From: Orobanche coerulescens
Lineage: Eukaryota; Streptophyta; Magnoliopsida; Lamiales; Orobanchaceae
Assembly (NCBI GenBank): GCA_033398695.1
Contig: CM065802.1
Coordinates: 205,239,096 to 205,303,095, forward strand
Direction: 5' to 3'
DNA length: 64,000 bases
Shown here: piece after piece, positions 31,853 to 42,585 of the stretch
How the letters are laid out: the number at the start of each line of letters is the position of its first letter
Position numbering within the stretch: the first letter of the stretch is position 1
Notes under the pieces: model-generated
The model's input: only the letters and a program-made list of their open reading frames with translations
Told to the model about the DNA's origin: nothing
Databases searched by the model: none
Program-made: the position numbers and the translations under genes

Positions 31853-32455
31853 TCAATTTTTATTTTTGGGAATCCAACTGATAGTTGGTTGTTTTTCGTT
31901 TATATTGACGATGTTTGAAATTGTGGTTCCTTTAGGAATCCAAACTTTTTTAAGTTTAATCGTCCATCTTGGGCTTTTATAATTTGAAATATGATGCCCA
32001 ATTTTTAAATATTTTTCGCAATGGGGTATTTTGAAATTTAAGGATTCGGTTTTAATATGCGGTTTGAATCTTAACCCCAGTTTATTCAAAGTATATTTTT
32101 GAGCTGAAAGCATATTTTCAAATTTCTCGTTTCCGAGAGAAAATTTCTTCATTAAATTTTTGAGTTCGTCTTGAACTTTCAAAAGATCATTCTTTAAATT
32201 ATTTTCAATATCAAGACAATTTGAATGATCGGTGTCGATAAACTTCTCTTTTTCAAGAATTTTGGAAATTTCGGTTTCCAATGATTTATTTTTAGATTGG
32301 AGGGATTTACTTTCGGATAAAGCATTTTGAAAATCGTTATGTAATAATTCGAATGCTTCAAATAATTCGTCGTAAGAATTACTTACTTGGCTTTCGATGT
32401 CGCTTTCGTCGAATGTACTTCTTGCGATGAGTGCGAGATTAATTTGGATATATTC
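31853..32455 (-). pseudogene. gag: Copia-E gag, C-terminal fragment
   Basis: The minus-strand frame is open from the Copia-2 junction to about 31853. A helical Leu/Glu/Lys-rich stretch (EISKILEKEKF...LLKVQDELKNLMKKF) is followed by a degraded second knuckle-like motif (CEKYLKIGHHISNY) and two WIPK phrases (KVWIPKGT, SWIPKNKN), typical of the Gag-protease linker of Sirevirus Copia elements. The frame continues across the Copia-2 insertion into the zinc-knuckle fragment at 49653-49835, which supports the nesting model. Confidence 0.7.
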
Positions 32456-32861
32456 TGTTAGGAATACCTATTAGATTTTGATGATGTCATCCCTGTATTT
32501 GATTATTCAAAAGTATGTTTTAAGTACTTGGCAAAATGTAAAGAAGAACCAAATGAGTATCTTCTGTAGGCCAGATTATGTATAGTTGAATACTTGGAAA
32601 AATATAAAGAAGAACCAAATGAGTATCTTCTATAGGCCATGTAAGTTAGGCTAAAAATTGGCTAAGTATAAATCACAAACAAGTTCAATATGAGACGAGT
32701 TTTGGTCAACAGATACATCAGAGAGGTTTGGCCAAAACACTGCAGAAATGTTATGAAGAATGATTTATCAGAGAAGTCCTGGTCAACACATTTATCAGAG
32801 AAGTTTGACCAGACTGCAGTCAAGTGATCAGTCGGAGTCAACTGAAGTTTGACCATCAGAT
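32456..32861 (+). repeat. Copia-2 5' LTR, first 406 bp
   Basis: It is highly similar to the start of the 3' LTR at 47998 (TGTTAGGAATACCTATTAGATTTTG...). It contains two imperfect units with GGCAAAATGTAAAGAAGAACC and ends at ACCATCAGA, where a Gypsy LTR begins. Confidence 0.9.
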
Positions 32862-33206
32862 TGTAACACCCCGAGATATTCGGAATAATTACAGCGCCGT
32901 AAACCCTTTAAGTAAGGATTTACAAGGCTAATTAAAAGATGAAAATTTATGACAACAGTACCATAGAAGTTCAAAATACAAAACCGGTTTCAACTGATCC
33001 ATTGAGTTCATTAATACAACCAAATCGAATTATTAATAAGACACGTGTACTCGAGTACTAAAAGTGAACCAAGAAGACAAATCACAACAACAATAAACAT
33101 CACTGAGCCCCTTCGTCGTCACGTCGGTACTGTGGCTGTTTTCCCACTCCTCGGCTACCTGAGCATCAAAACAAATGTCCACCCCCGAAGGGGTTAGCAA
33201 AATGAT
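32862..33206 (-). repeat. Gypsy LTR fragment (Gypsy-K)
   Basis: It starts TGTAACACCCCGAGATATTCGG, very like the Gypsy-B LTR end at 16050, and runs about 345 bp. It includes ACCCCCGAAGGGGTTAGCAAAA and then stops abruptly in Copia-3 RT sequence. It represents the 3' end of a minus-strand LTR left by a deletion. Confidence 0.75.
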
Positions 33207-33712
33207 GTTTCATACCACGCTCTAGGTGCTTGCTTAAGTCCATAGAGAGCTTTCAACAGCTTATAGACTTTGTCTCCTTTGAGAAAACCTGGGGGTTACT
33301 CTACATAGACTTTTTCTTCTAGGATTCCATTTAGAAAAGCACTCTTTACATCCATCTGATATACTTCAAAATCCTTGAATGCAGCATATGCGAGGAATAG
33401 TCTGATGGCCTCTAATCTTGCAACAGGTGCATAGGTTTCATCAAAATCTATTCCTTCACACTGTGCATAACCTTTTGCTACAAGTCTGGTCTTATTCCTA
33501 ACAACAATTCCGTCTTCATCACTCTTATTTTTGTACACCCATTTGGTGCCAATAACTTTCTTGTGATCAGGTCTGTCTGTTAGTTCCCAAACTTTGTTTC
33601 TTTCCATCTGCTCCAATTCTTCTTGCATGGCATTTATCCAAGAATAATCTTCTAAGGCTTGTTCTGTAGTTTTAGGTTCTATTTGTGACATAAAGCATGA
33701 GAACATAGCCAT
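33207..33712 (-). pseudogene. pol: Copia-3 reverse transcriptase, N-terminal part
   Basis: The minus-strand frame shows the hallmarks of Copia [54 protein letters not shown] and [11 protein letters not shown]. An in-frame stop lies at 33296, where a Gln before PPGF is expected. The fragment ends at the AWYET motif, so the YVDD catalytic site is lost. Confidence 0.88.
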
Positions 33713-33914
33713 TCCTGCTGGTAGGGTTGACTGTCTTGTCTTAACTTCATCGATCGACTTTAGATGATTTCTTTGGATTGGGTGATCTTTGAGCCACTTG
33801 GGGATGTCGTCCTATTCTGGGTTTGTTCCCCCTGTTGGATTGCCTGGTGGATTTACGCATCGGTGGGTTACGATCTGCAATGGATCGGCCTACCGTCTTG
33901 TCATCTGCAGTTGG

Positions 33915-35470
33915 TTACGATCTGCAGATGAGTCTTTGTCGACTACGGTGGGTCTTCATCGATGTGGCTGGATCAGATAGGTTCGGTGACCCTGTCTGAT
34001 CTGCAGTTGGGTCTTCAGCAGCTGCAGCTGGATCAGCAGGCTGGTCTGCAGGTGAGTCCACCATTCCAGTGTCATGTACAATGACTTCTTCAAGGGTCGC
34101 TGATTTGAGCTTGTTCTCAATTAGCTCAACTTGCTTCCTGTACTCAACGGTAGATTCATCAAAAACAACATGGGGTGTTTCCTCCATAACTAAGGTTCTT
34201 TTATTAAAAACTCTATATGCCTTGCTTCTTTGTGAATATCCCATAAAGATACCGTCATCAGTTTTAGCATCAAAGGCATTTAGTTGTGTTTTACCGTTGT
34301 TGTGGATGAAACACTTACAACCAAACACATGAAAGCAAGCAACAGTAGGAGTTCTATTATTCCAAACCTCATATGGAGTTTTACCATGTCTCCCTACTAT
34401 CATACTCCTGTTCTAGGTGTGACAGGCTGTGTTGACAGCTTCAGCCCAGAACCTTTTGGGCAGGTCCGCTTCTGCAATCATAGACCTTGCTGCTTCCTTC
34501 AGGGTTCTGTTTCTTCTTTCAGCAACACCATTTTGCTGGGGAGTCCTGGCTGCAGAGAGCTCATGCTGGATCCCATTCTGATCGCTGTAATCGGTTATCG
34601 CTTTGTTGAGAAACTCTCCTCCTCTATCTGATCTGATCTTGATGATGGATAGAGATTTCTCATTCTGGATCCTTCTCAGCAGCTCAGGTAGCTTAGTCAA
34701 GGTTTCACTTTTCTTATATAGGAAGATAATCCAAGTGTACCTTGAATAATTATCTACTATTACAAGTGCATGCTTTCGGCCGCTCAGAGTCCTTGGCTTG
34801 ATAGGACAAATTGATCCATGTGGAGTAGATCTAAGATCCTTGTTGTGAGAGTTGTAGGCTGGACTGGCTTGAACGATGCTCTGGTCTGCTTTCCTTTCTG
34901 ACATGCATCACAAAGCGCTTCCTTCTTGAATGCTTCATTTGGAAGTCCTCTGACCAGCTTCTGAGAACTGATCTTGTTGATGGATTTGAAGTTCAGGTGA
35001 CATAATCTTTTATGCCACAGCCATCCGTTCTCATCTACTGTCTTGGATAGAAAATAGGAGTTAGGTGTTCCTGTGTTCCAATCAATCATATATACATCCC
35101 TCCTTCTGAAACCTTGTAGCTTTACTTCTCCAGATAAGATATCTATCACCATACATTTCCATATGGTGAAGACTACTAGGTTCTTCTCGTCACAGAACTG
35201 GCTTATGCTCAGGAGGTTGTACTTGAGCCCTTTGACATAATGAACTTTGGATATCACAATATTTCCTCGGTGCAGCTCTCCAAAGCCCTTTGTTTGTCCT
35301 ATAGAGCTATCTCCAAAGGTTACATCGGGACCTCTTTCTTTGGTGTATTTGGACAGCATCTTCTTGTTCCCGGTCATATGCCTCGAGCACCCAGAATCTA
35401 CAAACCATTCTTCACCTCCAAAATTTGAGCTTGTGGAGATGTGGTTGTAGTCCTTCCACCTTTTCTGCAA
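33915..35470 (-). pseudogene. pol: Copia-3 protease and integrase
   Basis: Protease: WFVDSGCSRHMTG, with the active Asp near 35400. A pre-integrase zinc domain follows (LWHKRLCHLN...CDACQKGK). The integrase core starts after a frameshift at the first catalytic region (HMDQF where MDLFGP is expected). It retains RSDRGGEF and NGVAERRNRT (second Asp and Glu). The C-terminal part (33915-34403, CFHVFGCKCF, DAKTDDGIFMGYS) is in another frame. It ends in an acidic linker with repeated ADQ...DP units. Integrase would insert the cDNA into the genome. Confidence 0.85.
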
Positions 35471-35845
35471 TCAGACAAGCAGAGATTTAGGTACCCAAAT
35501 CTGTGTGGGTCCTTTGGGGTTAGCTGGTTTCCTGGAGAATTGATTTCTCCTTGGATTGTGAAAGTAGTTATTATTGTTATAACCCTCATAAGGTGTGTAA
35601 GGTCGAGGTCTGAATCTCCTGTTGGGATTGTATACTGGATATTCCTCAAAATTTTGATAGTGTGTGCCATTTCTAAATCTTGGCTGAGACCATTTATTAA
35701 ATCTTTGAGGTCTCCACACTTGTTCATTTTGGAAATTGGAATAACCTTGAGGTTTCCATCTGCCCCTCCCATTTTGAAATCTGTTTTTAGGGAGTTGTTG
35801 GTAATAGTGGGCATGTTGTGCAGGCTCTGCTTTTGCACAGGCCAT
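35471..35845 (-). pseudogene. Copia-3 gag-protease linker
   Basis: This is an Asn/Arg/Tyr/Pro-rich low-complexity stretch (RFQNGRGRWKPQ, YEGYNNNNYF) ending in KGPTQIWVPKS. The phrase (K)GPxxIWVPK marks the Gag-protease junction of Sirevirus-like Copia elements. Confidence 0.65.
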
Positions 35846-36548
35846 TGCCTAGTCGCTGTCTAGGTGGGCGCCTTGTGTAACCCGATTGCGGCTAGACATT
35901 TGACTTGGTCATTGCTGTTTTAAATATCGGTTTATATGTAGGCTCAACTCGAGACAATTGTTTCTCCCTTGATAAACTTTCTTTTAGAACTAGAGGAGTG
36001 TGAGGATCATATCCAGGCCCGATTTGGAATATAGTGGCCTTTTATTGGTACACAATTCTTCCAGGGGTTGAAGACGCCTTGGGGAGGTTATTTCTGCGCT
36101 GAGTCTTATTTACTGTGTCACTTAGTAAACTCGGCTTTTGCATGAGCAAATGCGGTGATTTTCTTTAAATAAAATGGTTAGTCTGTTTATCTCATTTGTA
36201 TTAACATCACCTAGTTTTAAAGTCACTGATTATCTCAACCTTATTCGAGATCTAAGTGAGTTTTGAAATCATTTTTCCGTTTTTATTCTCATCTTGCAGT
36301 GAGTCTTCTCTCTTGTCTGATTTGGTGTGCGAGATTTGAGTGTTTCAAATCTTTAAATAAGCGATTTACCGATTCGTATATATCCATATCTTGTGACATG
36401 CATTTGAATTATTTGAACCGGTGGGTTTAGAAGTTACCTCTTCATCGGCTAGGTTTGCCATCGACAATCATACTCTTCATCTTCATCGAGAAAAGAATCC
36501 ATTGCTTGATTCGACATGCTCTGGTCTTCTCCGATGAGGGCCTTTCTT

Positions 36549-37507
36549 CTATCTTCTTTTACGCCCACCTCCTTCTTGCTTTCGTCCTTCTTGAGCTCGG
36601 GCCATCCATTTGGATGTGTCGGTCTTGTGACAATTATAGCACTCTACTTTCCGACTTCCGACTTTACGGTTCCTTCTTGGATTCTCCTTATAATTTTTCT
36701 TGTATTTGGAGAAGTTCTTTCTAAAGTTCTTGAACCTTTGCATTATAAACGCCATTTCTTCCTCAAAATCTAATGGATTTGGAGGCTTTACATCGAATAG
36801 GCTCTTGGCAGGGACTCAGTGCAAATGCTATTCCCTTCTCTGCGAGGCTCGATTGAGGATGAACTTGGAAGCTCGAACTCATAAGCCTTCAGATCAGAGA
36901 ACAGCTCTTGGATCTTTATCTTATTCAGGTCCTTGGACTCTCTCATGGCTACGGCCTTCATGCTCCATTCAGGGTTGAGAGATCTGAGAACCTTCAGTGC
37001 CATTTCCATGTTGCCATAGGTTTTGCTGAGGGAGTTGATCTCATTAATAATCTCAGTAAACCTTGTGTCCACTTGATCTATGGATTCGCCGTTCTTCATT
37101 TTGAAATTGTCAAACTTTTGAATGGCGATTGACAATTTATTTTCTTTGATTAGCTCCGTTCCTTCACACATTAATGTGTCCCAGATTTCCTTGGCATTCT
37201 TGCAGTTCTTGATCTTGACCATGGTAGATTTGTCAAGAGTCTGATATAATACATCTCTGGCCCGGTTATCAAGATTGGCCAGTTTTCTTTCTTCGGGAGT
37301 CAGCTCTGTCCTCTTCTTAGGAATCTTCTCTGGCTTCCCTGCTGCGATCTCCTCTGCTGTGTTGTCCTTCTCGAAGATGAATGGACCATTCTCTATGATG
37401 CACCACATGTCTTCATGAATCGAAGATAAGTGTGCCTGCATCCTTATCTTCCACAGATCATACTCGTCAACTGAAAACACAGGGAGTCTAGAATGCACGT
37501 GTTCCAT
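36549..37507 (-). pseudogene. gag: Copia-3 gag
   Basis: The start is ATG at 37505-37507 (MEHVHSRLPVF). Copia Gag core: YDLWKIRMQAHLSS, WDTLMCEGTE, FTEIINEINSL, KVLRSLNPEWSMK. It is intact for about 220 residues, then shifts frame near 36800. The fragment 36549-36755 carries the zinc knuckle, damaged after CYNCHKT because another frameshift removes the His and last Cys. It is better preserved than the Copia-2 gag, which has an early stop. Confidence 0.88.
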
Positions 37508-37568
37508 TATAAAATGAGAGTAAAGATATATCTTTGATATAGATCTAGTTCGTGAAATAAATGACCCA

Positions 37569-37585
37569 ACCTCTCCGATACCACT
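37569..37585 (-). promoter_or_regulatory. Primer-binding site of Copia-3
   Basis: On the minus strand AGTGGTATCGGAGAGGT follows the LTR end ACCTACA directly. It is complementary to initiator tRNA-Met. Confidence 0.85.
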
Positions 37586-38986
37586 TGTAGGTCACAAGTC
37601 GTCCAGGTACAAGTCTAGAGGGGGGTGAATAGACTTGTAGAAACTCTTAAACTATTTTTCACGAAGAGTGAGTTTCTTCAGCTGATAGGTAAACAAATGA
37701 CTTGGAGTCGTTTGTTCTTTAATATATGCGGAAGTCAGCTGATGACGAATAGAAAGCAACTAATGAAACACTTAACAATGAATGCATCAGTTAAAGTATG
37801 ATGCAATAAAACAGTAAAAAACGCAGTCGATTATAGTGGTCTCAGAGGTGGGGTAATACTCTACTAATCCACTTTTGTCCAAACCAGTTGGAGATGAATT
37901 CACTATAATTCTCAACCAGTGATAAATATTACAGTGATTCAAACAAAACTACAATAGCTTCCAACCAGTGGAAATCCGTGCCGTTGTACCACACTTGACT
38001 GTCTTGCACCTCTTGATCCTCGATCCTCGGATGCCTTTACAGTCTCTAACTTCAACCAGTGAAGTACCCCAAACTCAGGATTATAAACAAGAGTTTTTGT
38101 CTTCTCCAAATAAGAGCTTCTTTAAGTATGAACTTTTAGAACCGCTCTTTTCACGATGCTATAGATTGCTTTTTGATTGCTTGAATGCTTTGATCGCTTG
38201 AAAGTATGTTCGCACCGGTGATTGCTCAGTTTCAAATCTTCGGATATATATAGGTCACGATCTCTGAGCTTTTTCCTTGTAGCCGTTGCAAATCTTTTGA
38301 ACAAATCCGTCCGTTGGAGGGAGACTTCTTTGTTTAATCTTTCTGAACGTTGCAAGGCTGGATTCCCATTATTTTAATCTATCTTCCGACCGTTGTGAAG
38401 ACTCTGCATGTGATGCGCTGAATCTTTTGATTATAAAATGATTAAAGTCTTCAAGGTGGGTCTGGATAGCTTTTTTTAATTCATATCTCTTGCGGGAATC
38501 ACTCCAATTTGTCTCTTCACGTTGCATGTGACTTTCCGTAATACTTGACTTTTCAACGCATCGACGTGGACTTGGAGTACTTGGTGACTTCGATTAGGGT
38601 GATGAGCGCTTAACATCTCTGTGATCTGGACCTCTCGATGCTCACTTGTTTGTGACTTATCCGATCGGTGACTTGTCCGAGGTACCTTGGGCTGTGATCT
38701 GGTCAAACTTCTCGATAAATTGTGTTGACGGAACTACTCCGACTCGACTACTTTGATCCTCTCGATGGACTTAGTGTACTCGATTACTTAGCCGATTTTA
38801 GCCTAACTAATTTTTGGCCTACAGAAGATACTCATTTGGTTCTTCTTTACATTTTGCCAAGTTTTATACTTAACATATTTGGCCTATGGAAGATACTCAT
38901 TTGGTTCTTCCTTACATTTTTGCCAAGTAATAAACATTTGATTTTATATTAATGACATCATCAAAATCTAACAAGTATTCCTAACA
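37586..38986 (-). repeat. 5' LTR of Copia-3
   Basis: This 1,401-bp LTR begins (minus strand) TGTTAGGAATAC and ends GTGACCTACA. It is about 250 bp shorter than the Copia-2 3' LTR. The TATA box ATATATATA is at 38244-38252. It faces the Copia-2 PBS head to head. Confidence 0.88.
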
Positions 38987-39068
38987 CAAGTGGTATCAGA
39001 AAGGTTGGTTCAATTTTTCAGAACCAGATCCATATATCGAGGATATATATTTTAATCTCTCATTTATA
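38987..39068 (+). promoter_or_regulatory. Copia-2 primer-binding site and leader
   Basis: CAAGTGGTATCAGAAAGGTTGG, in which CA is the last dinucleotide of the lost Copia-2 LTR and AGTGGTATCAGA the tRNA-Met primer site. A leader of about 60 bases leads to the gag ATG at 39069. Confidence 0.8.
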
Positions 39069-40306
39069 ATGGAAAACATGCAACACATGCACTCTATGTT
39101 ACCTGTCTTTTTAGTTGACGAGTATGATCTTTGGAAGATAAGAATGCAGGCACATTTATCATCTATACATGACGACATGTGGTGCATAATTGAAGACGGT
39201 CCTTTTATCTTTGAGAAGGACAACACCCCTAAAGAAATTGCAGCCGGGAAGCCAGAGAAGATCCCCAAGAAGAGGACGAAGATGAGCCCTGAAGAAAGGA
39301 AGCTGGCTAATCTTGACAACCGGGCCATAGATGTGTTGTACCAGACCCTTTACAAATCAACCATGGTCAAGATCAAGAATTGTAAGAATGCCAAAGAAAT
39401 TTGTGACACATTAGCTGTGATGTGTGATGGAACCGAGCTGATAAAGGATAATAAGTTGTCAATTGCTACTCAAAAGTTTGACAACTTCAAAATGAAGAGC
39501 GGTGAATCAATTGATTAAGTGGACACAAGATTCACAGAGATAATCAATGAAATCAATTATCTGGGAAAAACATATGGCAACAGGGAGATAGCCCTGAAAG
39601 TTCTAAGATCTCTCAACCCAGAATGGAGCATGAAGGCAGTGGCCATGAGAGAGTCCAAGGATCTCAACAAGATAAAGATCCAGGAGTTGTTCTCTGATCT
39701 GAAGGCTTATGAGTTCGAGCTCCCATGTTCATCATCAACCGAGCCTGCAGAGAAGGGAATAGCGTTTGCAGTTGAGTCCCCTGCCAAGAACCTATCTGAG
39801 GTCAAGCCTCCATATACCCTATATTTTAGGAAGAGATGGCATTCATAGTGCAAAGATTCAGCAACTTCCGGAAAAACTACTCCAAGTATAAGAAAAATTA
39901 TAAAGAAAATCCAATGAGGAATCAAAAGGCTGGAAGATGGAAGGTTGAATGCTACAATTGCCATAAGACAGGACATATTCAAATTGACTGTCCTGATCTT
40001 AAGAAGGATGATGGCAAGAAACAAGTTGGTAGAAAAGAAGACAAGAGAAAAGCTTTCATTGGAGAAGACCAAGAGAGAGTAGAATCTAGCAGTGGATTCT
40101 TCTCTGATGATGAGGAGGAGTACAATTGTCTAATGGCCAACTTAGCTGATGAAGAGGTAACATCCAAACCCTCAATTTCAAATAACAGCTCAGACATGTC
40201 TCAGGATATGGACTTACATGAATCTGTCAATCAGCTCCTCAAAGACTGGGAAATTAAAATCAATACACTTAGCTGTATCAGCCGAGAAGACCCATCTGCA
40301 AGATGA
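39069..40306 (+). pseudogene. gag: Copia-2 gag
   Basis: ATG at 39069 (MENMQHMHSMLPVFLVDEYD). The Gag core matches Copia-3. TAA at 39516-39518 replaces a Gln (SID-stop-VDTRF), and the frame then stays open to 39848. A frameshift leads to the zinc-knuckle fragment (39836-40306) with an intact CYNCHKTGHIQIDC near 39950. An acidic stretch (SDDEEEYNCLMANLADEE) follows. Confidence 0.88.
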
Positions 40307-40916
40307 GAATAGGCAGCTGAAAAATAACTTTGAAAAACTCAGCCTAGAGTTAAATAAAACCAAATCTAAATTTGAAAAACAGGATGAAGACAAGTTGAAA
40401 AACCAGGCTGATAATACTACAACTGAGATCAAGAGATTAACTGTTTTAAATAGCGAGAAATCAGTTGTACTTGCTCATGTTAAATCTGAGTTTGCTAAAC
40501 TAACACAGCTAAGTAATACACAGGCGAAGGAAATAATTTCCCTCAAGGCATCTATAACCTTTGATAAGTTATGTATGAATAAAAGGCCACTTTATTTCAG
40601 ATCAGGCCTTGGATATGACCACAACACTCCCTCTAGTTCTAAAACCATTTTCATCAAGGGAGAAACACTTGTCCTGACTGCTGAGCCAACTCACAAATAT
40701 ATATATTTCAAAATAGGCAGCAGCCAAGTCAAAAGTTTAGGTAGCAGCCAAGGTATACAAGGCAGCCACCTAGACAAGAGACTAGGATATGGCCAAGGCA
40801 AAAGCAGCAGCCTAGACAACATGTCCACTATTATCAAAGACTCCCTAAATCTCTGCTTGTTTGATTGCAAAAGAGGTGGAAGGACTACTACCACATCTCC
40901 ACAAATTCAAATATAG
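40218..40916 (+). pseudogene. Copia-2 gag C-terminal coiled-coil linker
   Basis: There is a Leu/Lys/Glu-rich coiled coil (DENRQLKNNFEKLSLELNKT...), then a Ser/Gln/Gly-rich segment with the repeated phrase SSQ(V)KSLGSSQG. The usual GPxxIWVPK junction is not seen: the frame ends DSLNLCLFDCKRGGRTTT, shifted relative to the protease that begins nearby. Confidence 0.65.
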
Positions 40917-42544
40917 GATATGGAGAATGGTTTGTAGATTCTGGATGCTCAAGGCACATGACTGGGAACAAGAAGATGCTATCAAATTATACCAAGGAAA
41001 GAGGCTCAGATGTAACCTTTGGAGATAGCTCTAGAGGTCAGACTAAAGGTTTTGGAGAGCTACACAGAGGAAATATCACAATATCCAAAGTCCATTATGT
41101 CAAAGGACTCAAATACAACCTTTTGAGCATAAGTCAGTTTTGTGATGAGAAGAATCTAATAGTCTTCACCATTTGGAAATACATGGTGATAGATATCTTA
41201 TCTGGGGAAGTGAAGCTACAAGGATTCAGGAGGAGAGATGTCTACATAATAGATTGGAACACAGGAACTCCCAACACCTGTTTTCTATCCAAGACAATAG
41301 CTGAAAATGGATGGATGTAGCACAAAAGACTATGTCACCGGAACTTCAAAGCCATCAACAAGATTAGTTCTCAAAAACTGGTCAGAGGACTTCCAGAAGA
41401 AGCATTCAGAAAGGAAGCTCTCTGTGATGCATGTCAGAAAGGGAAGCAGACCAGAGCATCATTCAAACTAGTCCAACCTACCACTCTCACCATAAGAATT
41501 CTAGATCTACTTCATATGGATCTCTTTGGCCCCATCAAGCCAAGGACTTTGAGTGGAAGGGAGCATGCTCTAGTAGTAGTAGATGACTACTTAAGATACA
41601 TATGGATTGTTTTTCTCTATAAAAAGAGTGAAACTTTGACAAAACTACCTGAGCTGCTAAGGAAGATTCAGAATGAGAAATCCCTCTCAATAATCAAGAT
41701 CAGATCAGATAGATAAGGAGAATTTCTGAACAAGGCAATCACTGAGTACAGTGATCAGAATGGGATTCAGCACGAGCTCTCTGCAGCTAAGACTCCACAG
41801 CATAATGGTGTTGCTGAAAGAAGGAACAGAACCCTGAAGAAAGCTGCCAGGTCCATGATTGCAGAAGCTGACCTGCCAAAGAGGTTCTGGGATGAAGCTG
41901 TCAACACATCATGCCACACTCAGAACAGGAGTATGATAATAGGGAGACATGGCAAAACTCCCTATGAGGTTTGGAATGGCAGAACTCCAACTGTTGTATA
42001 TTTCCATATTTTTGGTTGTAAGTGTTTCATCCACAACAATGGTAAAACCCAACTAAATGCCTTTGATGCTAAAACTGATGATGGTCTCTTTATGGGATAC
42101 TCACAAACAAGCAAGGCATATAGAGTATTTGATGAGTATACTGTTGACTAGAGGAAACAGGTGGAATTAATTGAGAATAAGCTCAAAACAGCCACCCTGG
42201 AAGAAGTCATAATTCATGATACAGGAATGATGGACTCACCTGCAGATCAGCCTGAAGACCCAACTGCAGATCAAATAGGACCTCAAAACCTACCTGATCC
42301 AGATGCAGCTAATGAAGACCCATCTATAGCTGATGAAGACCCATTTGCAGACCAGACAAGATCCCCACCTACATATGACACGACCGTAGCTAATCCAGTT
42401 GCAGATCAAGGAGGCCAGAACCAAGCTGATGCAGAGAGAGAAAAGGTCCACCAAAGCAACTCAACAGAGGAACAAACCCTGAAGAAGAAGACATTCCCAA
42501 ATGGCTCAGAGATCATCCTATCCAACAGATTATTGGAAACCTAA
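40865..42544 (+). pseudogene. pol: Copia-2 protease and integrase
   Basis: The protease motif WFVDSGCSRHMTG has GAT TCT GGA at 40937-40945. A TAG at 41318 replaces the Trp before HKRLCH. The pre-integrase CxxC (CDACQKGK) is present. The integrase core has MDLFGPIKP (catalytic Asp codon 41519), RSDR followed by a stop replacing Gly at about 41714, and the ERRNRT Glu. The C-terminal part (41855-42151) has FHIFGCKCFIHNN. An acidic linker follows (42161-42544) with repeated ADQ and DEDP units. Confidence 0.87.
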
Positions 42545-42585
42545 CTGATGGATTCAGAACTAGGCAGTCCATAGTACCCGCAGGA

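Larger units (their letters stand above)
30274..32455 (-). mobile_element. Copia-E: minus-strand Sirevirus-like Copia, internally deleted (left part)
   Basis: On the minus strand a gag C-terminal fragment is followed by the polypurine signature TTTTGTAATCATCAAAAAGGGGGAGAT, then an LTR starting TGTTGGAATA. The phrase ATCAAAAAGGGGGAGATTGTTGG is typical of SIRE-type elements. Protease, integrase, RT and RNase H are missing between gag and the polypurine tract. Copia-2 inserted into the gag. The flanks TATTC at 32451-32455 and 49648-49652 show that Copia-E resumes at 49653. The left LTR edge is uncertain. Confidence 0.7.
33207..38986 (-). mobile_element. Copia-3: minus-strand sibling of Copia-2, 5' part
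   Basis: It has a complete 5' LTR (37586-38986) and PBS, then gag, protease, integrase and the start of RT reading leftward. It is truncated within RT (GLKQAPRAWYET) at 33207, where the Gypsy-K fragment begins. Proteins are close relatives of those of Copia-2. The base run CAAGT right of its LTR (38987-38991) belongs to Copia-2's LTR/PBS junction and is the expected target duplication. Its 3' LTR, extra ORF and RNase H are deleted. Confidence 0.87.

Noticed and set aside
34500..34560. Copia-3 integrase as an intact gene
   Set aside because: Although long stretches are well preserved, frameshifts separate the first catalytic Asp region from the rest and the RT is truncated, so no functional polyprotein is possible.
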